Notes: generated from the letters alone by a model not told the origin. A DNA stretch of 64,000 nucleotides from Nocardia cyriacigeorgica GUH-2 (GCF_000284035.1 NC_016887.1:4402001-4466000); one strand, 5' to 3'. Shown: positions 9,789-17,716, counted from the first letter of the stretch. A program made the numbers and translations.

Positions 9789-10412
9789 ATGTCCACACCA
9801 ACGATCGATACCGCAACGACCAGCGCGCCACCGGAACTGCGTACCGACACCGAGAAAGCGCTCTGGGCCGCCCTGAACAGCAACCCCGGTTCGACCGCTG
9901 CCGAACTGGCGAGAACCGCCGAAATCGGCGCATCGACCGCGCGAAAAACACTGGCACGCTGGGTCGCCGACCACCACGTCCACCGCGAACCGAAGTCCGA
10001 CCCCCGCAGCGCCGACACCTGGTCCGCCACATCATGCCCAGCCGACTCCGACACACGCATAGACCAGCCCGAACCCACCACCGAGACCGTGGACCCGGGA
10101 AACGAGGGCGAAACCCGCACCGAGCAAGCCGCTGCCGACACCGCCGGTGCCGCACAGAAACCCGAGGGCTCAGAGCCGACCGTCGTCGACAACGGGGAAG
10201 CGAAGCCGGACAAGCTGCCGCCGGGCGGGCTGCGTGGACAGGTCGAGGACTATCTGCGTGATCACCCCGGGGAATCGTTCACCCCGCACCAGATCGGCAA
10301 AGCCCTCGAACGCTCCTGCGGCGCGGTGCACAATGCCCTGGTCAAACTCGCCGCCACCGGCGTCGCCGACCAAACCAACGACGCCCCCAAGAAGTTCGCA
10401 CTCAAACCGTAG
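9789..10412 (+). CDS. Protein with two winged-helix domains joined by a charged linker
   Basis: A 207-residue protein of unknown role. Residues about 18-60 (EKALWAALNSNPGSTAAELA onward) form a MarR-like winged helix. Residues about 70-140 are a low-complexity linker rich in E, P, T and A. Residues about 145-205 (LRGQVEDYLRDHPGESFTPH onward) form a second winged helix. I chose ATG 9789 because GAGGAG lies 6 nt upstream; the open frame starts earlier, at 9690. Two DNA-binding heads on one chain suggest a regulator or a plasmid/ICE maintenance factor. Confidence 0.75.
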   Translation: MSTPTIDTATTSAPPELRTDTEKALWAALNSNPGSTAAELARTAEIGASTARKTLARWVADHHVHREPKSDPRSADTWSATSCPADSDTRIDQPEPTTETVDPGNEGETRTEQAAADTAGAAQKPEGSEPTVVDNGEAKPDKLPPGGLRGQVEDYLRDHPGESFTPHQIGKALERSCGAVHNALVKLAATGVADQTNDAPKKFALKP

Positions 10413-10566
10413 CGCCGAACACCGGATCCGACGAGACACGGCCTGACCGCCGAAGTCCCATGGATTCCTCCAGGTCCGGTCGAGACATCCATCCCAGCCC
10501 TGGCCCGAGTTTTCGGGACCGAGAGTCGGGCACCACAACAATTTCGTGAACTCGAGAGGATTGATC

Positions 10567-10881
10567 ATGTTCGATAGTTCGATGGCAGCGCATGAGATCG
10601 CGGCAACCGAGGCGCACCCGTACCGCGTCATCACCGAACCTGTGCCCTACTGGGATGACCTGCTGCTGACCGTCTACGCCATCACCACAACCGGCGAACG
10701 GATCCGCGTCGGCGCGATCCGCTCCGAGAACGGCACGCGGTGGCGCTGGCTCGACAAGGCCAGCGAACTGCCCGTCGGCACCGAATTCCCCTCGGCCACT
10801 GACGCCGCCGACGCCATGGCTGCCGACTTCTACACGGCATGGAACGGTGTACCCGCGCACCGCGCCATCCCGGCCGTCTAA
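10567..10881 (+). CDS. Hypothetical protein of the island
   Basis: A 104-residue protein with no family I recognise. ATG 10567 has AGAGGA 6 nt upstream. It is soluble and moderately acidic, with an alternating strand pattern in the middle (LLLTVYAITTTGERIRVGAI). Its last part has several Trp and Ala residues. It follows the two-wHTH gene on the same strand after about 150 bp and is followed by a strong hairpin terminator. It may belong to the core of the mobile element. Confidence 0.65.
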   Translation: MFDSSMAAHEIAATEAHPYRVITEPVPYWDDLLLTVYAITTTGERIRVGAIRSENGTRWRWLDKASELPVGTEFPSATDAADAMAADFYTAWNGVPAHRAIPAV

Positions 10882-10909
10882 CAACCCACCACTCCGAAAC
10901 GGACGTAAC

Positions 10910-10936
10910 CCCGCCACCGGTATCCCCGGTGGCGGG
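10910..10936 (+). terminator. Rho-independent-type hairpin
   Basis: A perfect 11-bp stem, CCCGCCACCGG / CCGGTGGCGGG, with a 5-nt loop, 29 bp after the stop at 10881. There is no long T run, as is usual in high-GC actinobacteria. Confidence 0.75.
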
Positions 10937-11152
10937 TCGCCTTCGTGTGTCAGCGATCGTCGCACCGTTCGGCAGCATGCCGCCGCCCCTCGCCCCGCGA
11001 AACGGACACACGCAGGGACGTGAAACTCGTCTCCCGGAGCAGCTCGAGCACCGCCACTCGGCTCGCATCCACCGACACAGGCGGTTACATCGCCGCCCAG
11101 AGCGAAGACCTACGCGCCAACACCAGGCTCAACGCAATCAGTCCCTCCACTC

Positions 11153-11187
11153 GACTACAAACATAGTTGTCGACTATGTTTGTAGTC
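11153..11187. promoter_or_regulatory. TetR operator overlapping its own promoter
   Basis: A perfect inverted repeat: arms GACTACAAACATAGT (11153-11167) and ACTATGTTTGTAGTC (11173-11187), with a 5-bp spacer. The right arm ends on the base before the ATG of the TetR gene. A TATGTT hexamer at 11175-11180 would suit a -10 box for a leaderless transcript. The TetR protein probably represses itself here. Confidence 0.85.
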
Positions 11188-11715
11188 ATGAGTGAGCGTG
11201 TGCGGGTCCTGGCCGATGCCGCAATCCGAGTGATCGCAGCATCCGGGCTGCGCGGATTGACCTACCGGGCGGTCGACGTCGAGGCAGGGTTGCCAGCCGG
11301 CTCCACATCGAACCGGTTTCGAACGCGCGACGACCTGATCGCTGGGGTAATCGAGCGCATGGCCGATCTCGAGCTCGCAGACCTCGACGCCGCCGAAGGA
11401 TCTGCTACCAGTGCATTCGACAAATGGGCCGCAGGAGGACTGAGTCAGACGCTGACTCGCTTCGAGTTGATGATTGAAGGTGTCCGGTCTCCACGGGTAG
11501 CCAAAGCACTCGAGGAGCAGCGAGCCCGATTCGCAGCCTTGGCCGAGAGTTCGGCTGTCGCCATCCCTTTCGGCCTGACCAGCCCCGAATTGGTGGCAGT
11601 GTTCGCCGGTCTTCAGTTCGCTGAGATCACCACCGGGGAGAAAGTCCTGGAAAAGGCACTTACGTGGATCGCCACTCGAGATGATGCAACAACCCAAGCC
11701 GATCGTGAACGTTGA
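11188..11715 (+). CDS. TetR-family regulator
   Basis: A 175-residue repressor. The N-terminal HTH runs from about residue 8 to 50 (LADAAIRVIAASGLRGLTYR, then VDVEAGLPAGSTSNRF). The C-terminal ligand domain is helical and shows no recognisable effector signature. ATG 11188 directly follows a perfect 15-bp inverted repeat, leaving no room for a ribosome site, so the gene is probably leaderless and autorepressed. The next gene, a small membrane protein 27 bp downstream, is the likely regulated partner. Confidence 0.9.
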   Translation: MSERVRVLADAAIRVIAASGLRGLTYRAVDVEAGLPAGSTSNRFRTRDDLIAGVIERMADLELADLDAAEGSATSAFDKWAAGGLSQTLTRFELMIEGVRSPRVAKALEEQRARFAALAESSAVAIPFGLTSPELVAVFAGLQFAEITTGEKVLEKALTWIATRDDATTQADRER

Positions 11716-11742
11716 AGTGTTGGTTTGAGCGAGGGGGAAGAA

Positions 11743-11946
11743 ATGAGTGTAACCACTAGGTCGGCGCCTGAGGCGCCGTCCGTGAACCGGCCGTCACGTG
11801 CCACGGACCGACAGACGGCGAAAGCCTTTCTCGTCGTGGCTGCCACGATTGTTATCCCATATGCGCTCTGGCCCGTGATCATCATCTGGGCGGTGTTGTA
11901 CTTCGGCGCCCGCGGATTCAAGCGCCTCTTCCTCTGCAGTAGTTGA
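11743..11946 (+). CDS. Small single-pass membrane protein
   Basis: A 67-residue protein with a polar N-terminus (about 27 residues) and a long hydrophobic stretch (FLVVAATIVIPYALWPVIII) with a short basic tail. ATG 11743 has AGGGGGAAG 5 nt upstream. It follows the TetR gene on the same strand and is probably cotranscribed with it. No function is recognised; the arrangement resembles small membrane proteins controlled by a neighbouring repressor. Confidence 0.7.
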   Translation: MSVTTRSAPEAPSVNRPSRATDRQTAKAFLVVAATIVIPYALWPVIIIWAVLYFGARGFKRLFLCSS

Positions 11947-13139
11947 GTCGGACACAGCTAACGACGGCGGCGGCATCGCCGAACAAGCACAGCAGGTACG
12001 GGTTCAGCTCTGTCTAACCAGGCGATAGACCTGACCGTCCGACAGACGCATCCCACGCCCGGCCAACTTCGGGGCAGCCACGCCGGGCATACGGACGACT
12101 GCAACATTCTGCGTGATCAGGGTGGCGTCCTCCACGAACAAGATGGGCTTTCCGGGGCCGGGCGACGGCCCGCTTACGGGACCGCTGGTGAGCCGCTGCA
12201 CGGGGCCGGGGTGAGTGGCGCATCGGCATGTCCGGCGGCGGTCAACGCTTCCAGCACATAACCGACTTAACCAGATGAACAGCCCAGCAGGTGGGCGATT
12301 CACGCGCCCGCATTCGGTAACGGAATTGTCGGCGAGCACCTTGGCGACAATGGCCGCGAAACTCGATCTTCGCCAAATCTCAGCTCGCCACGCGCCTCAA
12401 ACAGACTTTCTCACCAAAATTTCGGGCAATTTCCACCGGCCACGGCGCGTTCGCGCAAGCGACGGACGATACAAGAACGAATCAGCGGCCGGCGCTGCTT
12501 TAGCTCAGGAATTACAGGGGGTGGATTGAATAGAAATGAACCCGGGCACGGGAATGGCAGCTGGGTCGATTAGTACATTCACCAGCAAGCCCAGCAATGC
12601 CAGCCGACTGAGACCGGCCGCGGGCCGCGCCGCCCCCGCCGACCATGTGCTTCTTTGTCCCCGTACGGGGAGCCTGGGAGACGGTTACGCCGAAAAGTGG
12701 CCCGTGAGCTGGGCTTATCGGCGGCGCGCATGGGGCGTCTTAATGGCCCCACCGACCACCCCACCGAACGCCCCACGGAACGCCCCACCGAAAAGCCACC
12801 GTCCACAACCCGACCGGGAATCAATATTCGGAACCGATTCAAGAAGTCGCACAGAATCGAATTAAGGGAATTGCACACTCAACTCGAAAAATTGCATGCC
12901 AGTCACCTTGGGACCTGCATTATGGCAGTGAAGCGGCGCCCGGAAATCGCGACTCCCTGCGGCCAATATAGCGAATTTGCCGCCACATATCGATGCCTAT
13001 CTAATTGCTCGATTCCGCTCACGCAGAGTGCGACTGCCGTCTTTCGTTTCGAGGCGGAGCCCGAGGGTGCTCAGATTCCACCTCCACCTCCGGTATCGCC
13101 CTGGTCGCCGTTTTTTCCTCTCCGCTCGAACTTTCTTTT
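11947..13139. other. Region without a convincing intact gene
   Basis: About 1.2 kb with patches of lower GC. Short frames exist (for example 12004-12339 minus and 12655-13371 plus), but their translations are low-complexity, Arg/Pro/Ser-rich and lack good ribosome sites. It contains a 12-bp tandem repeat at 12747-12794. It looks like decayed DNA within the island. Confidence 0.5.
12747..12794. repeat. 12-bp tandem repeat, four copies
   Basis: Four head-to-tail copies of CCCCACCGAACG with small variations. In one plus-strand frame they would encode a Pro-Thr-Glu-Arg repeat, but the surrounding frame is not convincing. Confidence 0.8.
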
Positions 13140-13492
13140 CTATCTCTGGTCGGTGCGCCTTTCGAGCAGGTCCAGCGTTTCCGCGGGTGGCGGTCGACGA
13201 GCGTGCCCGCCAGCGAGCCCCAGCGCGATGGCGGCATCATGGCGCACGGCCTCGCGCAGCGGCAGCACCCACTCGCCGGCCGCGTCCGCGGCGAGCGTGC
13301 CGCGCCAGGAGACGTCGAGCACGCGGCGCGCGGCACGGTCGGAGTCCGAGTCGCCGATGGGTAGCCAGTAGTTCCCGGCTCCGCCGCTGCAACGAAGCGC
13401 GACATCCCTTTCCCGGCGGAGTACGCAGGAGCAGGAACAGGTGCAGGCCGGTGCGCAGCCCCACAGCTCCGGCGGGCGCTGCGCGTAGAGGT
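13140..13492 (-). pseudogene. Remnant of a Cys-rich protein, no usable start
   Basis: One minus-strand frame reads about 117 protein-like residues ending in LLERRTDQR. It includes a Cys cluster (GCAPACTCSCSC), then NYWLPIGDSDSDRAARRVLD and WVLPLREAVRHDAA. A TGA stands immediately before it, and no ATG, GTG or TTG occurs before GTG 13322, so the gene seems to have lost its start or suffered a frameshift. A GTG at 13500 opens a different, poorer frame. I do not recognise the family. Confidence 0.4.
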
Positions 13493-13588
13493 TCGCTCAC
13501 CCGTGACCTTGCTCAACGAATCGGCCAGGGCGAGTGACCGAACGGCGTTCACGCGGCATCGTCGAGACCAGACACGGGCCGGGCACAT

Positions 13589-13744
13589 ATGCCTGTTCAC
13601 GGCCGAAACCAGTACCTGACTATCGAGGCCCGACTGAAGGCATTTGAGGCGGCGGTCGCCGAAATTCGACGGCACCTCGGCCTAGGCGAAGAAGCAGCCG
13701 GGTGGGCCGGTCTCGGGTATCAGCATCCTGGCCGCAACAGGTGA
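13589..13744 (+). CDS. Small hypothetical protein (51 aa)
   Basis: A 51-residue frame starting at ATG 13589 with a helical, charged composition (TIEARLKAFEAAVAEIRRHL) and ending QHPGRNR. A perfect 10-bp hairpin begins 5 bp after the stop, which supports a real transcription unit. There is no strong ribosome site, so it may be leaderless or the tail of a lost gene. No function is recognised. Confidence 0.4.
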   Translation: MPVHGRNQYLTIEARLKAFEAAVAEIRRHLGLGEEAAGWAGLGYQHPGRNR

Positions 13745-13749
13745 AACGG

Positions 13750-13779
13750 CGGCGACCCGTCATACAGGGCGGGTCGCCG
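13750..13779. terminator. Hairpin terminator between convergent genes
   Basis: A perfect 10-bp stem, CGGCGACCCG / CGGGTCGCCG, with a 10-nt loop. It lies between the 51-aa plus-strand ORF and the minus-strand DUF397 gene, so it may serve both. Confidence 0.75.
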
Positions 13780-13799
13780 TGGTGCTGTAGACCGAACTT

Positions 13800-14006
13800 T
13801 CAGGGCCGGTCGAACTCACCGGCGTGGACTCCGGCGAGGAACGCTTCCCATTCGCTGGGCGTGAAGATCAGCGCTGGTCCGGCTGTGTTCTTGCTGTCAC
13901 GTACTCCGATATTGCCCCCGTCGAAAAACGCGACCTCGACACAGTTGCCGCCGTTCCCGCTGTAGCTGGACTTGCGCCAGGTCGGGCTGCTGTGGTCGGT
14001 GGTCAT
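13800..14006 (-). CDS. DUF397 protein
   Basis: A 68-residue protein with the DUF397 pattern: WRKSSYSGNGGNCVEVAFF near the N-terminus, then IGVRDSKN and FTPSEWEAFLAGV. Such small proteins are very common in actinomycetes next to an XRE regulator and are thought to act with it; some pairs affect development. Its ATG overlaps the stop of the XRE gene as ATGA, so the two are made together. Confidence 0.92.
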   Translation of the reverse strand: MTTDHSSPTWRKSSYSGNGGNCVEVAFFDGGNIGVRDSKNTAGPALIFTPSEWEAFLAGVHAGEFDRP

Positions 14007-14932
14007 TGTGAGCCTTCCTCGATTGCTGATGCGATGAGCTTCTTGGAATCAGTGGTGCTGAGGGCGGCCTTCTTCAGGTCGCGCCACACCAGTTCGTAGG
14101 CCGAGACTTCCTCGGGTTTTTGGAGGTACAGGGCGCCGGTCAGCGTGTCCATGTAGGCCAGCGACGGCTCGAGCGGCTCGCCATGCTGGTCTTTTGGGAA
14201 GTCGAGCAGTGTGAACGCTCCGGAGACCATCCCTGCGTGCATGCCTGCCGTCCACGGCACGATGCGGATCGAGATGCCTTTGCGGTCGGCTGCGTCGAGC
14301 AGGGCCTGGAGCTGGCGCCGGAAGACTTCGGGCTCACCGAACGGCCGGCGTATGACGGCTTCGTTGAGAATGACTTCGAGGCGCGGCGCCTCGGGTCTCG
14401 ATAGCAGGGCTTGACGGTCCATTCGGACACGCACGCGTGCGGCGATGCGATCGTCGCTGACGAAACCGACGGGGGTCCGTCCGAGGCCGGCGGCGTACTC
14501 CTCGATCTGTAGCAGGCCAGGCACCAGTTCAGATTCGTATTGGCGTATTGAGGCTGCGGAGTCTTCGAGCATCACATAGAGCCCGAACCAGTCGGGGATC
14601 TCGGTTTCGGTCCGGTCGTGCCACCAAGCTTTCTTGCGGCCGTTGCGCGTTTCGGCGGTCAGTGCAAGCAGCAGGTCGCGGTCGGCGTCGGGGGCGCCGT
14701 ACAACTCGAGCAGCGCCCGCACGATCGGCTCCTGGAACTTCACGCCTTCCGCGCCCTCTTCCATGCGGATGAGCGTCGATCGCCCCAGTCCTACGTGCTG
14801 CGCGGCTTCACCCTGCGACAGCCGCCGCGGCTTGCCTTTGCCGTCGACCGCCGGCGCGCTTTCGCGCAGGCGGGTGAGCTGGCGTCCGATGTGGCGCCGC
14901 AGAACCGCAGTGCTGACCGACTCCAGTGCCAC
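14003..14932 (-). CDS. XRE-family regulator with DUF5753 domain
   Basis: A 309-residue protein. The N-terminal HTH (about residues 12-75, including SQGEAAQHVGLGRSTLIRME) is followed by a DUF5753 domain (from about residue 100, IPDWFGLYVMLEDSAASIRQ). This is the usual partner of DUF397 in actinobacterial HTH/DUF397 pairs. The GTG start has GAGGAG upstream. The 296-bp AT-richer gap to the plus-strand operon at 15229 should hold both promoters. Confidence 0.92.
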   Translation of the reverse strand: MALESVSTAVLRRHIGRQLTRLRESAPAVDGKGKPRRLSQGEAAQHVGLGRSTLIRMEEGAEGVKFQEPIVRALLELYGAPDADRDLLLALTAETRNGRKKAWWHDRTETEIPDWFGLYVMLEDSAASIRQYESELVPGLLQIEEYAAGLGRTPVGFVSDDRIAARVRVRMDRQALLSRPEAPRLEVILNEAVIRRPFGEPEVFRRQLQALLDAADRKGISIRIVPWTAGMHAGMVSGAFTLLDFPKDQHGEPLEPSLAYMDTLTGALYLQKPEEVSAYELVWRDLKKAALSTTDSKKLIASAIEEGSQ

Positions 14933-15142
14933 GTGAGCTCCTCATCGCGTCGGTTGGTGTTTCACCCAAATTAAACATCTCCGCCACGGAGACGGACAAG
15001 GACGGTTGCATTCGATCAACAAGCATACTGAACGGTATGAAATACGACTTACTATTTTGATACTGTTTCAATTCAACCATTGCCATATTACGCTGACCGG
15101 AGCACACTGTTTCACTAGTGGTTCGGGCCACAGCTCACACCG

Positions 15143-15154
15143 AGATGTCAAGCG
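15143..15154. repeat. 12-bp direct repeat flanking the four-gene operon, left copy
   Basis: AGATGTCAAGCG; an identical copy is at 17153-17164. The pair brackets the coupled operon 15229-17098. The meaning is unknown, and chance is possible. Confidence 0.5.
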
Positions 15155-15228
15155 CTGGGCCCTGATTGCGCATAGATGACGACCTGGATTCCTGACATTC
15201 AGGAACCTCCGACTGCCAGGGGTGGAGC

Positions 15229-15684
15229 ATGAAGCTCACGAGTCGAGAACTCCTCATCACGCTGGATGGCGGCGAGACCGCACGAGACCGCTGTCGGCGC
15301 TATCGGCGCGAACTGTTGCTTCCAGCGGTCGTCCCACCAGGCACGGACAAGATCATCGTCCCGTTGCTGGACGGCGTCATGAACTCGGTGACCGCGCCGT
15401 CGAGCTTGGCGATCGGCGCTGTCGAGATACTGGCAATTCGCGGAGAGCTGGGACCGGTCGTGAAAAATGGGCGCCGGATGACGTTCCTGACAACGCCGTC
15501 GGTCTACGACAACGACGCGCTGGTCTATCTCAACATCACCGTGGGCGGACAAATCGCGTCCCTGCCATCACCTGCCGATGAAGCCGCTGGGCGACGGCAA
15601 TGGGTCGTCCAGACGATCGCAGAGGGTGGCCTCCCATCCACGCGGACCGTACTGCGTGCGCTGACTGGGGTGGCACGGCGATGA
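15229..15684 (+). CDS. Unknown protein, first gene of a coupled operon
   Basis: A 151-residue protein I do not recognise. It has an Arg-rich N-terminal part, a segment of alternating strands (SSLAIGAVEILAIRGELGPV), and a hydrophilic C-terminus. ATG 15229 has GGTGGAG a few bases upstream. The stop overlaps the next ATG (ATGA at 15681-15684). The four genes 15229, 15681, 16587 and 16904 form one operon with overlapping stops and starts, which suggests that their products act together. Confidence 0.7.
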   Translation: MKLTSRELLITLDGGETARDRCRRYRRELLLPAVVPPGTDKIIVPLLDGVMNSVTAPSSLAIGAVEILAIRGELGPVVKNGRRMTFLTTPSVYDNDALVYLNITVGGQIASLPSPADEAAGRRQWVVQTIAEGGLPSTRTVLRALTGVARR

Positions 15685-16418
15685 GACCAACGTTGTTCGG
15701 ATACCTACGCACCGAGCTCGTCGGCAGCTACATCGTCGAGGTGCATGAGATGATGCGCGAGTTCGCCGAGGGCGAGGGCTTGGTCCTGGGGATTGTCCGG
15801 CACGAAACCGGCGCGAATACCAGCGAGCTGTGGCAGTTGCGGCAGGATCTGCTGCGCGCTGAATCGAGGCATGTCATCACGCCGACGCCGACCCACATGG
15901 AGGAGGGCCGCGGCCCTGAGCGGATCAGGCAGGTGCGCCAGCTCACGCGCATCCCTGGGGTGCAGGTGTGGTACCTCAGCCCGAGCGAGAATGTGGCTAT
16001 GGTGCGCCACCTGCGCCGCAATCGCGATATCCCCGCCCCGCAGGTACGCCAGGTGGGCGATTCGCGCAGCGTGGTTGGGCATTTCACGCTCGGCGTGAAT
16101 TTGGCCGCGCGCGGAATCGTGCAGCTCGAGGTTCACGAGAAGCTCACTCGCGCAGGCCTGCGCCATCTGTGTGCTCCGGCCGAACAGGTCATCCAGGCGG
16201 TACTCGAGGAGGTTGCCGCTGCGGCCCAGCCACAGATCTATGCGCGAGTGGCCGCTGGCTACCCGGATCTGGCCCCGCTCGAGCTGGAGGTGTGGCTGCT
16301 GCGTGGCCAGGCATGGCTCGAGGTACAGGTGCATGAGCACGGCGATCGGACAGCGGATCCGGTGAGTACCGGTGTGGCTGCTGCGTGGCCAGGCATGGCT
16401 CGAGGTACAGGTGCATGA
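15681..16418 (+). CDS. Resolvase-like protein truncated by an 82-bp duplication
   Basis: As written it encodes 245 residues. The N-terminus (FGYLRTELVGSYIVEVHEMM, REFAEGEGLVLGIV, then a VITPTPTHM segment) recalls the N-terminal fold of serine recombinases, but I see no clear catalytic serine, so it may be a degenerate relative. The C-terminal third is unassigned. An exact 82-bp tandem duplication (16289-16452) shifts the frame and stops translation at 16418. Without it the frame would run to the TAA at 16585-16587, give 274 residues, and overlap the next ATG as TAATG. Confidence 0.65.
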   Translation: MRPTLFGYLRTELVGSYIVEVHEMMREFAEGEGLVLGIVRHETGANTSELWQLRQDLLRAESRHVITPTPTHMEEGRGPERIRQVRQLTRIPGVQVWYLSPSENVAMVRHLRRNRDIPAPQVRQVGDSRSVVGHFTLGVNLAARGIVQLEVHEKLTRAGLRHLCAPAEQVIQAVLEEVAAAAQPQIYARVAAGYPDLAPLELEVWLLRGQAWLEVQVHEHGDRTADPVSTGVAAAWPGMARGTGA

Positions 16419-16452
16419 GCACGGCGATCGGACAGCGGATCCGGTGAGTACC
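16289..16452. repeat. Exact 82-bp tandem duplication
   Basis: Copies at 16289-16370 and 16371-16452 read identical base for base. The 11-mer GGTGTGGCTGC stands at the start of each copy and again at 16453-16463, so the duplication probably arose by slippage or recombination between 11-bp direct repeats. 82 is not a multiple of three, so it shifts the frame of the gene it lies in. Confidence 0.95.
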
Positions 16453-16586
16453 GGTGTGGCTGCGGTCGGTGAGCACGGGCGGTGCAAGTCAGCGGTCGGA
16501 GGCATGCTCACCTGGGCGCGGCTGCCGTTGACCGTCACACCATCGGTCTTGCCGAGTACTGCGACCACCATGCGGGGCGTGGTCTA

Positions 16587-16907
16587 ATGCGCGCCGTAGG
16601 CTTTGTCCGCGAAGACCTCTCCGACGATGTTCCCGAGACAATGCGTGAGCTCCGCGCTGTGGCAGCAAGCCACCATCTGTTGGAGCTTCGTGTCTGGGTC
16701 ATCGCTGATCCGGCTGTCGCCTTCGCCCTCGCCGCGGATGCCGATGTGGTGCTGGTGCCGACAGAGGCGCATATCCGCGGCTGGATGGACGCCGTGCGGG
16801 TTTCCGCCGATGTGTACACCGTCGACCCACCACGTTGTTGGCCGCGCGGCGGTGGACCCGCCCGGCGCCTCGTCAGTGCGCGCAAGCCGAGCTCGGCGGC
16901 TCGATGA
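16587..16907 (+). CDS. Small resolvase-N-like protein
   Basis: A 106-residue protein. It begins AVGFVREDLSDDVPETMREL, then LELRVWVIADPAV, a VVLVPTEAHIRGW segment, and VSADVYTVDPPRCWPRG. The strand-helix order and the closing VYTVDPP resemble small serine-recombinase-like proteins of actinomycetes that lack the catalytic serine. ATG 16587 shares its first base with the TAA that ends the ancestral frame of the upstream gene. Its last codons overlap the next gene as ATGA. Confidence 0.65.
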   Translation: MRAVGFVREDLSDDVPETMRELRAVAASHHLLELRVWVIADPAVAFALAADADVVLVPTEAHIRGWMDAVRVSADVYTVDPPRCWPRGGGPARRLVSARKPSSAAR

Positions 16908-17098
16908 TGGCCGCGCCGACTGTTCATCTGACCGTGCGGTTTCCGGGCACCAACACCGTGTTGCACTACGCGGCCACCTCTGACGCTGCTGAGGCGTTTG
17001 CGTCGGCTGCTGCCGCCCAACGCCTCGCTGACGTGCAGATCGACGAATTCGTGACCGACGAGCTTCCCGCACTGCCGTGCCCGGGCCTGTGGCCATAG
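16904..17098 (+). CDS. Small hypothetical protein, last gene of the coupled operon
   Basis: A 64-residue protein, unrecognised. It begins MMAAPTVHLTVRFPGTNTVL, continues with an Ala-rich helix (SDAAEAFASAAAAQRLADV) and ends in a Pro/Cys-containing tail. ATG 16904 overlaps the previous stop (ATGA), showing translational coupling. A direct repeat of the sequence at 15143 follows at 17153. Confidence 0.65.
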   Translation: MMAAPTVHLTVRFPGTNTVLHYAATSDAAEAFASAAAAQRLADVQIDEFVTDELPALPCPGLWP

Positions 17099-17152
17099 GC
17101 CGGTCATTCCACCGCTCCACCCAACTCTCAGCATGAACGGCTTTCTCAACCC

Positions 17153-17164
17153 AGATGTCAAGCG
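17153..17164. repeat. 12-bp direct repeat flanking the four-gene operon, right copy
   Basis: AGATGTCAAGCG, identical to 15143-15154. Confidence 0.5.
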
Positions 17165-17231
17165 GAGATGTCCGGGTAGCCGTTGGCGTCGCTGGCCCCG
17201 GCTTACCCGCTGTACTGACAACGATCCGATA

Positions 17232-17271
17232 GCAGCGGGCCCGGAATCTCCTCTGGTTCCGGGCCCGCTGC
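17232..17271 (-). terminator. Strong hairpin terminator of the Nudix operon
   Basis: A perfect 15-bp stem, GCAGCGGGCCCGGAA / TTCCGGGCCCGCTGC, with a 10-nt loop. It is 14 bp past the stop of the minus-strand Nudix gene. Confidence 0.85.
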
Positions 17272-17285
17272 CGTTTCGTGGTCGT

Positions 17286-17699
17286 CTACACCGTGGTGTT
17301 CTCCAGTGAGCCGAAGAAGGTTTCGAGGATGGCGTTGTCGGCGTAGGCGAGTTGGGTGTTGGCGGCGTCGGCCTGGCTGAACCAGCGCAGTTCCTGGCCC
17401 TCGGTCAGTACGACGTCGTCGATGTCGAAATCGACTGCGGCGGTGAAGGTGTGCTCGATGCCGAAATCGAGGTCGCGGGTGCAGAGGAATTGGACGGTGT
17501 CCGGGTCGAGCTGGACGCCGATCTCTTCTTCGATCTCGCGGACGACGCATTCGGCCGGTGTCTCGCCGGCTTCGATCATCCCGCCCAACAGGCTCCACAT
17601 GTTCGGGTAGAGGATGTCGGGTTTGTCGTCACGCAGGTACATCAGCACCTCGTGATGCGGGTTGACCAGGATGATCTGGGTGCCTTCCTTCTTCGCCAT
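17286..17699 (-). CDS. Nudix hydrolase
   Basis: A 137-residue hydrolase of nucleoside-diphosphate-linked substrates. The Nudix box is complete at about residues 39-62 (GGMIEAGETPAECV, then REIEEEIG), with both catalytic glutamates. It is 17 bp downstream of the aminotransferase frame and probably cotranscribed with it. In this setting the substrate could be an NDP-sugar or another activated small molecule. That is inferred from the neighbours. Confidence 0.9.
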   Translation of the reverse strand: MAKKEGTQIILVNPHHEVLMYLRDDKPDILYPNMWSLLGGMIEAGETPAECVVREIEEEIGVQLDPDTVQFLCTRDLDFGIEHTFTAAVDFDIDDVVLTEGQELRWFSQADAANTQLAYADNAILETFFGSLENTTV

Positions 17700-17716
17700 T
17701 TCGGGTTGGGTTCCTT

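Noticed and set aside
12004..12339. 111-codon minus-strand frame
   Set aside because: It has no ribosome site, a composition unlike a folded protein and no recognisable motif. It is treated as non-coding.
12655..13371. 238-codon plus-strand frame with a Pro-Thr-Glu-Arg repeat
   Set aside because: The repeat comes from a 12-bp tandem DNA repeat and the rest reads as Ser/Arg/Pro-rich noise. There is no supporting start.
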